A DNA stretch of 64,000 nt from Calycina herbarum. Taxonomy: Eukaryota > Ascomycota > Leotiomycetes > Helotiales > Pezizellaceae. Shown here piece by piece: positions 35,078 to 45,164 of this stretch. Both the position numbers and the translations under genes were made by a program. Each line of letters starts with the position of its first letter. Position 1 is the first letter of the stretch. Location of the stretch: assembly GCA_001414485.1 (NCBI GenBank), contig LLEY01000034.1, forward strand, positions 1 to 64,000. Reading direction: 5' to 3'. The notes beneath the pieces are model-generated. The model did no database searches and had not been told where the DNA came from. It was given only the letters and a program-made list of their open reading frames with translations.

Positions 35078-35656
35078 AGTGTTGGTTTGATGCGAGAAGA
35101 AGTATGATGCATTTTGGTGTCCCGCAGATTTGTTTCAATGTGGCTTCCTACTCTATCTGCCCCTTTACCATAGAATCCATGAATATTTACCTTTCCCAGG
35201 TCAAATTTGACTCTCCTAGGCTAAGCGAAATAGTAGATTACACCTGCCTTGCGGTGGTTCGTACCATCGCAGATGGGGGTTACGTTTTAGAGTTTCTAGT
35301 GTGCGAACGATTTAAAGCCATAGGGGAAGAATTAAGTCTCAAAACTATTTTTTCGAGAGAATCTAGTTCGAAATATGGACAACTTTTCTTATTCCATCAT
35401 CATTCAGGGTACACCCGAATAAAATTAGTTAAATGTAGGAGAATTCAATCGATTCGCTCCCAAAACAGAATTATCCGACGGAACATAGGCAGAAGAATCG
35501 TCAAATACGGCTTTTAGGAAAGGTTAGTACCATTGTTACTTTTCTCCCTTGCCCGAAGCTTCAAAATAATAACCCTTCATCACCCCCTGTTTGTTGTCTT
35601 GGACCAAGGGTAAACGCGAGCAATCTCTCACAATTTCGGGATCATTGAACCCAAAT
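35078..35656. other. Intergenic spacer before the MITE
   Basis: A 147-codon frame begins at 35074, overlapping the stop of the preceding gene, and runs to 35517; it has no motif and a composition unlike the neighbours, so I do not call it. An 8-bp AACCCAAA at 35648-35655 is the left half of the target duplication of the element that follows. Confidence 0.5.
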
Positions 35657-36149
35657 CAGCGTGAACACAAACTACTCTACTACTCACTACTACTCGAGTA
35701 TTACTCTTGAGTAGTAGACTAGAGTATGAGTAGCGGGTCGGATGAGTAGAGTAGAGTAGTGACTTAAGACTACTCGAGTAGTCTTAAGTAGTCTTAGTAA
35801 TATTTATGTATTTGCTTTTATAATGCTTATAAAGCTTAATATTAGTAATATTAGTAGTTTTATATAATTAAATTTCTTTTTATAATTATATAATTAATAC
35901 CTAATCCATTAAGACTATTATTAAAGGTAGATAGAGTAGAAAGAAGATCTCGCTAAGCTGCCGGGAAACCCTAAAACGCCACCCCGACGCCCCTCCACCT
36001 ATCCGGGCCGGCTCGGGCCGATTCGGCCCGCGCTACTCCACTACTCAAGAGTACTACTCGAGTAGTAATGAGTAGAGTAGAGTAGTGGTCACTAAGTAGA
36101 GTAGAGTAGTGACCACTACTCTACTCTACTCTACTCATTGCTCACGCTG
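35657..36149. mobile_element. 493-bp hAT-like MITE with subterminal GAGTA repeats
   Basis: The ends are inverted: CAGCGTGA at 35657-35664 and TCACGCTG at 36142-36149. An 8-bp direct repeat, AACCCAAA, lies at 35648-35655 and again at 36150-36157, with one extra T on the left. Short termini starting CAGCG and 8-bp target duplications are the marks of hAT elements. Just inside both ends are many copies of ACTACTC/GAGTAGT in both orientations, as in hAT subterminal transposase-binding repeats. A perfect 28-bp palindrome centred on CTCGAG lies at 35762-35789. The centre combines an AT-rich part (35800-35935), perhaps RIP-altered, with a short GC-rich part (about 35950-36040, GGGCCGGCTCGGGCCG). No transposase is encoded, so it would depend on another element. 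Confidence 0.7.
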
Positions 36150-36157
36150 AACCCAAA

Positions 36158-38164
36158 ATGGTGGTGCCGAGGGTTTTTCGGTGATTCAATACTCTTGTCT
36201 TGGCCAGAGAGAAAATGCTTCCTGGCAATTTTTTTGCCATGACGGATTGGGAAACCAAGCAAAGTTTTCAATGCTGATGGGTTCGCGAAAAATTCAGGTC
36301 AAAGGTTGTCTTCTTGTTGACTGGGTTCTTGAATTGTTTTATTGAAAGGAGCAAGTTCCTAAAAATTGGATATGCATTTCCCACTTGTTATTGTTTTGCA
36401 TTCACTATTGACTATCAAGGTATTCCCCACGGTAACCATAGTCAAATAACACCATGTACATCAACGAATTATCTCAGGAGAATAGGTTAAATGGTATAAC
36501 GTTTCCTTAGCATTGCTCTTTCATTAGCCTCAGCGATCACGAGATGGTGAGTGAGAAAGCCTCGAGTTCCAATCTTGCACCAATCTTGCATTCTCCCTCA
36601 TAACTTTCTTTTTTCTTTTATGGGGGCTAACACCATCAAGGAGTGGACTCACCCGGTACAAGGCATCAGCTTCGAAAATTCTGCCAAACCTATAGGAAGT
36701 CCAGAACAGTCGCGTACAACACATAATAATAACCAAAAAAAGATAACCAAAAGGTTGGGCCCGATGTCGAATTCTTTGTAGTACGGCACGGTTCTTTTCC
36801 GCTAATCCTTACCGCGACGAGTGATATGTATATAATCTTCAAAAAGCAAACCCAAAAACAGCAAAAGTTCCTCACCCCTTGAGGGGCGGCTAAGGATGAA
36901 AACCAGACGAACTGAGTTTTTAGCTTTTTAGCTCCGATTCGTGTTTTGGTGAAAGTGTCGAAAATTGTTTGTCGGCTCGAAATCGTATACGCCCATCGAT
37001 CCTCTCAAGAACACTAATTTGACCTGAACCATCGCGCCAGAGTAGCCGCCTTTTAGTATTCCTATGAGATGCAAAAGTGCTTATTTAGAAATACGTAGTT
37101 TAGTAGATCTGTGGGGTGGGGATTGATCTCTTGTAACTGATTGGTGGGTTCTTGGTCACTTTATAGGGTAAATTTGCTAGACCGTGAAGCGAGACCGTAA
37201 TTGATTGGCTCCCAACGATCCAGCACAGGCCACGTGAAAAGAAGGTTCCCAACTAGCTGGCGCTGGTCTTTTAAAGGCGAGACTAGGTGTTCCACCTTGA
37301 ACTTGAAATCTCCAACTTGAGCGTGAGTGAGGGGTGAGGCCGAGAGAAAAGTTGTGATGTTCAACCCCAAGCATTTGAAGTTATGTCAACGGGCGGAGCG
37401 TCCATCGGCTGTTTTGTTTGAGAGAACGTGGCCTTTTTTTGCAATCCTGGGCCTGTTTTGCTGACAACCCAACTACTTGCGAATAAGCTATGGAAATCTC
37501 GCTTATCTCCAGTTCCCCCACTCCTTTTCATCACGAATACTAGGCCTTCTCAAGACACACTCTTGATCGCCCCGCGCTTTAAAGCGTCCCTCCGCTCCCC
37601 TCTGGATATTAAGTAATCTTTATCTAAAGTGTTGCGAGGTCAAGGAAGTGGTATTGGCATTCCATATTATGGGGTGGAGAATAAGTGTATATTGCTACAA
37701 GGAGGGAACTATCTTTGTGATGCCAGAAGTATAAATACCCCAAGAGTGACTCATAAGTGACTCATAACCTAATTAGGTATAGTCTCACAAGAGTGAATAT
37801 CTAATACAGCAACATAAAGTACCCGTGAAAAACTTAAAACGAGTAGTGCTTCCGGCCTTGGTCTTAGTCTAGGTGGTGGTTTCCGCTGCCTGGGGCAAGA
37901 ATAGTAAAGCGCAGCCAATGTGACTCATCATAATCAAGAGTTTGCGAGTTTGAGTTGATAAATGAACGTTATTATTATGTGCAAGAAAGAATGATGTGAC
38001 CTTTTACAATGTCTTAACTGACCTCCACGAATGCATCTAGGCATTATCAGGCAGTGGTGGTTTGTTGATGACAGTTCCCAAACAAAAATATCAGACTGAA
38101 GAAGTAACACAACTATCAATTAAGGATACACAAACTCTGCTTCCATTTGCGGAGTTTGACCCCA
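36158..38164. other. 2-kb gene-free region
   Basis: Frames here are under 80 codons and none has a motif, partner exon or plausible neighbour. The base composition is ordinary. I see no further transposon ends or RNA genes. Confidence 0.45.
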
Positions 38165-40701
38165 CTAGTTTCTCTTTCCTCCTTCGCCAGAAGCTTCAAA
38201 ATAATATCCATTTCCTTCGTCTTGTTTCAAATTCCAAGCAACACCAAGCTGTTTCCCTTGTGGCCCATCATCGCATTTTTCAGTAAACATCTTGTTTTGG
38301 GGGCTGTTAATAGCGGCAGCAAAAGAAGTGTGGGGATCGGAGAAGTCCACAACAAGCCCTTTATTCGAAAGGAGGTATACGAGACAGATGACATTTGCCG
38401 CAAAAATGCTGAAGAAGACAAGGTAAAACGCCTTTTGCCAACCGAGAGTAGGCCCTGAAACGTATTGGCGAGAGGTAAAGTTTGCATGGAATGTCTCAAA
38501 GTGAGGCGAAGGTTCTGGATCTCGCGTAAAATCCCACGATGGGTTGTTGAAACTTGAATTGATTGAAGCTTTTATAAGAACTGAGCCCAAAAGTGTAGAT
38601 ATTGCTTCCGCGAGAGATGGCAAGGTAGAATCCAGTGTGGGCTTACCACTAGCCGGTTCTCCGATGACAAGCTGGGAGAGACTCCTTGGGACTATGGGAA
38701 CCGTAATAGTATCGTTCAACGCTCCGTTCCTTAGGGACAAGGAAAGAGCCCACTCCATTAATATACCCCTCATATCTCCTCCAAGCAGTGTGTTGGAACC
38801 GTTGGGAGGGTCCGATCTTGTCGGGGGGTCAAATTGCGAGATTTTCTCATCTTCGCAAGTTGTAGTCAAATGACCGCCTGTATTGAAATTTTCATAGACC
38901 GTAGGACAAGACGAAGATAGTGCCACATGGATTTTACAAAGCGTGTAATTCACTGTAATCGCAACAGGTGCTTTGATTAAAATATATATATCAGATGCGT
39001 TGCGATCCCCGTAATTCAACACCGAGGAGTATTCCTCTGGCCACTGATGGAGTTATCAGAAAGGGTTTCTAACACAATTGCCATGTTTATACTTACTGAT
39101 GGAAAGACAGGAGGCATATTTTCATACTTTTCTCCCCACTCAAAAATATCATCCACAGTTGTTGAATTCAAATACATTTTTCCGGGAAATGGGATGGCCT
39201 CTTTAACCCAGTCCTCTGGCGGTAGTTTCTGGTGAGGAGCTCCATCATCATCAAAAAGGCTAGAGCTTTCACCAGAAATGCGTGCATTCGGCCATTCCAC
39301 GTAAACCAACGGTGCCAACTCAGAGCTTAATACATTTGCACAAAGACAGTTTGCTGTTGGAGAGAGAACCGATGCACGAACAGTATACTCTCCAAAGCCA
39401 GACCCATCAGTTGGCTGCGGTAAGTTTTTTGCCGCATCCTGAGCGGCGAAGTAGACAACAGAGTGGGGCATGGATAATGTAACATTATTCACAATTCTGC
39501 TCAGCTCTTCAAATTTTGCGGCCACATTACTACTTTCTTGGTTCACCCAACTTCCTTTAACTGCTAGTTTGTCGAGGGTCGAGCTGGTTGGTTGTGGCCG
39601 AGAAGCAATTTCAAGAGGAAAACCTCCACCAAGCGAGGTCGTTTCATACCAGGTATTCATGAAGCTATCGAAATCATGAAGGGCAAAGTCTGTAAAGCCC
39701 AGTAGAGGACATATGACTGGCTGCCCCTCTGGATCCATCTCTGAGCCGAGGGGTGTCCGACAGAGAGTAGAAGCATATATCGCGTCGCCATAGAATGTTT
39801 GCAAACCCCCTTTCAAGATGGTTCGCTCCCATTTTCCTGACTTGAGATTTGGGGATACCAAAGCATCTGATGCTGATGTGAAAAAAAGGACCGAGAGTGC
39901 CGTAAGTATAGTAAAGATTCCAAGGGCATTTGTTCCAGCATGCCTCACATCCCCCGCTCGTGTAAAGATGAGGCTAGGTTGTATAATCCAATAGCGCATT
40001 GTGATATCAGCTAGACTGATTCCTCGAGCACTAAGGGATCTCCTCGTGAGCAATTGTCCCAAAGAGACCACAAAGACTGCCACAGATGATATCTCGATAC
40101 TCTTCGCAAATATTGCGCATAAAGTTGTGGCCGTTGATGGAAGAATCCCAGTTGGGCTAATGAATTGACCATATCGAGGACGCGCAATCGCTACAACAAG
40201 CCAAACTCCGGAAAGCACTGTTGAATAGACAGATAGAAGTAGGTTGAAAATTGTGCGCCAGTTACTCTTTCCATATTGAATGCTAGAGAACTGAAGCCGA
40301 CGAGTGGACAGAGAGCAGAGAGGTTCTACAATAATTAGTTTGTGTAAGTTGAATTTGGGCGAAAAGAACACACCTTCGACTTCAGTCGTACTCGGGTGGT
40401 TTGTCGTCACCTCCTGCATCGCATCTTCAGTCAATGCCGAATTCGCACAGGTTTCCGCGAGTTCGATGTCGTTGGACCGATAATGGGGTTGATTAAGGCT
40501 CGGTGATGGCTCAATGTGTATATTCCGATGAGAAAGATTAAGTTTTCGGGCAATTGACTGAGCCATGACGGGACAATAGAAAATAAGTTCTTCTGGCGTT
40601 GTTGGTTTCAAGCAAGCAAAGATCTGGAGTTCTGCGATCCAGATGTCATTTGATTTAAATCCGAACAAACACCAAAGGAAAGCATCGACGGTATGCAACA
40701 T
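38165..40701 (-). CDS. Multi-pass membrane protein with a large glycosylated loop
   Basis: Three minus-strand exons (40701-40374, 40325-39097, 39043-38165) give 811 aa; starting at the in-frame Met at 40566 (MAQSIARKLNLSH) gives 766 aa and may be the true start. Introns are 48 nt (40326-40373) and 53 nt (39044-39096), both phase-consistent; the first is a multiple of three without a stop. Counting from 40701, three membrane segments lie in the first third (NLLLSVYSTVLSGVWLVVAI, ATTLCAIFAKSIEISSVAVF, LGIFTILTALSVLFF). A long region with Cys and NxS/T sites follows, presumably extracellular, then one last membrane segment (AFYLVFFSIFAANVICLVYL) and a cytoplasmic tail. The NWRTIFNLL, PRYGQFISP and SLGQLLTRRSL lines resemble a family of uncharacterised fungal membrane proteins. 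The function is unknown. Confidence 0.7.
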
Positions 40702-41850
40702 ATATCGTATGATTTGTGTCTGTTGTGTACCTCACACAGCCCCATGCTAGGAAATTCGTTCTCTTTCAGAATTTGGTTGTTTGTATATTGTGACTTCGGA
40801 GCACCAGATATTTAAAGATGTTCCAAGTCGGATATCAAACCAAGATCGGCAACTGGATTCCATTTTCCCCCGTGTTCTTTTTTGGATTCGTCTTGCGAAT
40901 AATTCTAGTAGCATGAGTATTGGTGGCGGTCAGGAAATCCGCAGATTCAACGGATTGATCACAGCGTGTATGCACAATTTCTCTTGCGGCTGCCCGTCTT
41001 GTAAGACACAATGTCTGCGGGGCAGGCTCATTACAATGCAACGTCCTTATAGAGAGATCCGGTCAAAACGTCCCTGAAAAGCACAATCAAAATCTTACTT
41101 GGGCTCATTGCTTGTGGTTGATGAGGGGTTGATGAGCGCTGATAGAAAGATTATGGTAAGCATGAAATGGTGGAAACTTTGGACAGCTAGTACACTTTTC
41201 TTGCTCCTGGTACTTGTTGAATCCATCTCCCGTCAATCTCTTGTTCTCTGTAGGTCAGCCCACCAAGGTCTCGACCTTTGTTTGTATTTCCTTCCCCTGG
41301 GAATATCGCGGGGAGAGGGTTCCAACACCCCCCCCCCAATCCAACCCACATCAAGTGAGGATAGTGCATCGCCGAAATTATCAAGTCTTGAAATATATCG
41401 GATGCTCTGAGCTGACATTCTTGCTCTCCGTCCGATATGGTCTGGTGGTATTGGTTGGAGAGCACCGAATTTGAGCTTACGGGTGTGTCCGTAGATATTC
41501 TCCTGACAGGAACACCATGTACTTCACGTGACAGGCCCTTCAAATCATTAAATCTACCCTGCCATTTATTATAATCTTTTGAGATAGGAGAAGCAACGTA
41601 CCTAGATACCTTGGTCCTGGCATCACAATTACGACTTTGTTTCAGACCAATTGCATATCTTCCACATCACCCCGCCTTATCAGCAATTTAGGCTGTGGCC
41701 AGGTCACACAGAAGTGTGGCCAGAGATGTTCGCACGACATGTGGCCGCCGGGTACAAAAACTACACGGCGATAAGGGTACAACAAAATAAGTGACGTCCA
41801 AAACAAGATTCAAACAAAGACAGAAGCTAATCTTGTTTCTATAGCCTGAC
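40702..41850. other. Divergent intergenic region before the MFS gene
   Basis: This region separates the starts of the multi-pass membrane protein (minus) and the MFS transporter (plus). Frames on both strands overlap one another and lack motifs. It should hold both promoters. Confidence 0.5.
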
Positions 41851-43636
41851 ATGGGCGCTCCGGATGAAATTGAGAGTCCTGGAGTTGACGGAGCAGATAG
41901 AGGCTATGTTCAAATCGAGATGACTGACGAAGACGTGAGCACCCCTTGTGTTTCAAATTGAGATCGAAAATAACCATTTTTCAAAATAGAATAAGAAGAT
42001 TCGGAGGAAAACAGATAGAACGATTTTATCGATTCTCATATGGGTCTACTTTTTACAAGTTAGTCTTGAGAATTTCACGCCGGTTATCATAAGGTCGCTA
42101 ACTCATTTCAAGATCCTCGACAAATCAGTTCTTGGGTATGGCTCAATCTTCGGTCTTCAAAAAGATACTGGCCTTATTGGAAACCAATACCCAATTATCG
42201 GGTCCATAGCTCCCATCGCCCAATTAGCATGGCAACCATTTTCTTCATTTCTCATCGTCAAAGTCCCGCATCGGATCCTCATGCCATCATTAGTTCTCGG
42301 CTGGGGGATTGCTCAAACGGCAATGGTAGGATGCAAAACGTTTTCTGGACTTCTTGTTAGTCGGTTTTTTCTTGGCCTTTTTGAAGCTGGTTGTTTACCG
42401 CTGTTTAGTGTTATAACGAACCAATGGTATCGTCGCGCGGAGCAACCTATGAGAGTGGCCGCTTGGTATAGTACAAATGGCGCTGGGACTATTGTTGCTG
42501 CACTTTTGTCGTATGGGTTGGGACATATCCAATCGGACTTGCTGAAGTCATGGCAAATGTAAGTTGTACTCTGGAATTTCCGAATCGCAAATTCCAAAGC
42601 TATCCATTTCTCCTCAATTTGCAAGCTCCGGACTGACAGAATACTTAGAATCTTCCTTTTCGTTGGGCTCATAACGATAACTTCAGTTCCTTTTGTCTAC
42701 TGGAAACTGGATAGTTCAATCTCAACCGCTCGATTTCTCACACCACACGAACGTTTACAGGCTGTCGAACGGCTCCAAGCTAACCAAACTGGTATTGGGT
42801 CTTCGGTATTTGAATGGAATCATATCAACGAGATCTTCTACGAGCCAAAAACCTATCTTTGGATAAGCATGTCGCTTCTGGTCAACGTCGGAGCTTCAGT
42901 GACAGTAAGCATAACCTCCTTCCTCCTTCCCAACCCCCAAAAACGAGTTGAAAAGCTAACAATCCACTAGAACACTTTCGGTCCCTTAATAATCTCCTCC
43001 CTCACCCCGGGAAATAAATATACAACTACCCTTCTGACAGCCCCCTTCGGTCTCCTTCAACTCCTCATAATCCTCCTCTCCTCCTACCTATCCCAAACCT
43101 ACCGCCTAAAATCGCCCATCCTCCTGCTGCTCATCATCCCCGTAATTACAGGCCTCTCCCTCCTCTACACCCTCCCCCGCACCCCTTCATCCCAAACCCC
43201 ACTCTTACTAGCCTACTACCTCCTCGCCTTCCTTTTCGGTTCAAACCCGTTGATCGTAAGTTGAATAATAGGAAACACAGCCGGAACAACAAAGAAATCC
43301 GTCATGGTGTCTCTCTACAACGTCGGTGCTTCGACGGGAAATATCATTGGGCCACTTTTATTTAACGAGAAGGATGCTCCAATGTACTTTCCTGGTCTGA
43401 GAGCTACGTTGGGAATTTTTGTCGCGTTGGGTGGAGTGGTTTTGTTGCAAGTTTTTGTACTTGTGGGGTTGAATAGGAGGCAGGTTAGGAGACGGGTGGC
43501 GAATGGGAAGATGGGGGTGATTAGAGATTTGAGTATGGAAAATGAGTTTGACGGGAGTTTAGTAGCGGAAGTTGGGAATGAGGGGGAGTTCGATTTGACG
43601 GATGCGAAGAATGACGAGTTTGTGTATATTTATTAA
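41851..43636 (+). pseudogene. MFS transporter (Dal5/allantoate-permease type) with in-frame TGA
   Basis: Exons 41851-41934, 41990-42058, 42113-42558, 42649-42904 and 42971-43636 join in phase to 506 codons. Lines typical of the anion:cation symporter (ACS) branch of the major facilitator superfamily are present: ILDKSVLGYGSIFGLQKD, FFLGLFEAGCLPLFSVITN and QWYRRAEQPMRVAAWYSTNG, and later VMVSLYNVGASTGNIIGP. Twelve membrane segments would be expected. Codon 383 (43262-43264) is TGA, set inside LIVS-stop-IIGNTAGTTKKSV; family members have Trp here (VSWIIGNTAG…), so a single TGG-to-TGA change explains it. No intron can remove it: the nearest acceptors would leave introns of 16-37 nt. A product ending there would lose the last three or so membrane segments. 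Substrates of the branch include allantoate, ureidosuccinate and other organic anions. It is probably a recent pseudogene, or the base is a sequencing error. Confidence 0.8.
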
Positions 43637-43689
43637 GGTTGGCTATTTGTCGGTTACCTGCGAGTAGCACTAGAAAATTATTCAAGAAT

Positions 43690-44175
43690 CTCCACAGATC
43701 ATCTAGCTACTCATGAGTTATCTTAGAACAGCTATTTCAAACTACTTCCGGGTGTTCCTAGGGCATCCTTTGTATTTTCCTACGAATAAACCATGCTATT
43801 CAAGGTTAAGATTTTTCCAGTATTTGGTAAGTCACCTACAAATAGCATTAGTAAAGAAATACAGCTATTCCCGAGTTACATACAAATTGCTGTTTCAAAA
43901 TATTTCCCGCTATTCGTAGGCTACCTAGTAACTTCAAACCAAGGATACTCCTGCTATTGGTAAGTTCACTACAATTAGCCTCTTTCAATACCACTCGTCT
44001 ATTCATAAGTTACCTACAAATAGCTGTAATACAAAAAGTCTTGCTATTCCTAGGTTACCTAGGAAATGCCCTTTCAAAACCATTCCAGCTATTCCCGGGT
44101 TATCGATGAATATCGCATGAAAACCTCTCTGCTATTTACAGGTTATCTGTGAATAACTAATGAAGAACTTTCAGA
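43690..44175. repeat. 44-bp dyad repeat array, copy B
   Basis: About ten degenerate units of 43-46 bp follow one another. Each starts GCTATTC, then a GGTTACCTA-like core, then a partial inverse GAATAGC, then a T/A-rich spacer with TTTCAAAAC. The clearest is GCTATTCCTAGGTTACCTAG near 44044, in which TAGGTTACCTA is an almost perfect dyad. The same unit, in reverse orientation, forms the array at 13239-13440. Confidence 0.7.
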
Positions 44176-45164
44176 AGAGTTCCTCCAATTTCTGTTCGGG
44201 AATATTTCGAAGAATAAACACCATTACCAGAGACACTTTCCGAGAATTATAAGTCAAGAACGCGTCTCAAAAGCCACACATAGCACAAATCCCGCTTATC
44301 AATTACCCACCAGCACGTAAAAATGAATAGCTTTCAAAGACTTTTAAACTCCGAAAGTGTATGAAAACGGCCTCTCCTCTCCTCGTAAAGAAAAAACCCC
44401 CAAAGACTTTCAATTCATGCTTAACATCCACACCTACACATTTCCTCCCACCAAGAAAAATTAAACACGAGATGGATCTAGAGATACACCAAACCATCAA
44501 ACCATCAAAATTCGTCGAAATAAAAACACAAGTCCAGAAACAAGGATTCAAAAAAAAAAGGGGAAACTCAGTGCATTGAACCACGAGTAACGAGTAAGAG
44601 ACATAGACTTTGCTCCAAATGCACCTCCTTCACTTTGATCATACGCATTAGTCTAGGATAATGACTTATATTATTCGGGAATAGTTAAAAAAACAAGAAT
44701 CTCTACCTCCCCATTGTACCAAACATTCTCACATAATATTGATTTGTCACGGAAATCCCCGAGGTAACGGAGGGATGAGGTGTCCTTGGAGTAAAGCGGA
44801 GGACTTCTACACCTTACGATCCTATCAAACAGCCCTCATACCAGAGAGTGAAGATAAAATAGATTCAAAGAAAATTAAAAGAGATGACCAATCTAAACAG
44901 AGCAAAACTCAAGAAGAACTTGACAGTGAAAGCACTTATCACCAACGACTCAATCAAGCCACTTCCTCAAATCCAAGAAAGAAAAAGAATACAATCAATA
45001 CAACTACTCAATTCAAACAATACAATGCACAAAAAAGATAACAAATACAAACAATACCACCCTGGTATCAATATCCCCCAACCCATACCCCATAATCCAA
45101 ACTTCAAACCCCCCTTCATACCTCCCCTCCCTAACAAAAAACTCCCCCATCCCCCACAAAAAAA
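44176..45164. other. Gene-free region with A-rich and C-rich stretches
   Basis: Frames on both strands are Lys/Asn- or Pro-rich by base composition and not supported. The right end is 3' untranslated sequence of the minus-strand gene ending at 45165. Confidence 0.45.

Noticed and set aside
35074..35517. 147-codon plus-strand frame overlapping the end of the SAQS-repeat gene
   Set aside because: No motif and no plausible promoter space; it overlaps the preceding stop codon.
43256..43292. Short intron to remove the TGA in the MFS gene
   Set aside because: Available acceptors give introns of 16, 25 or 37 nt, below workable size, and would delete conserved residues IIGNTAG.
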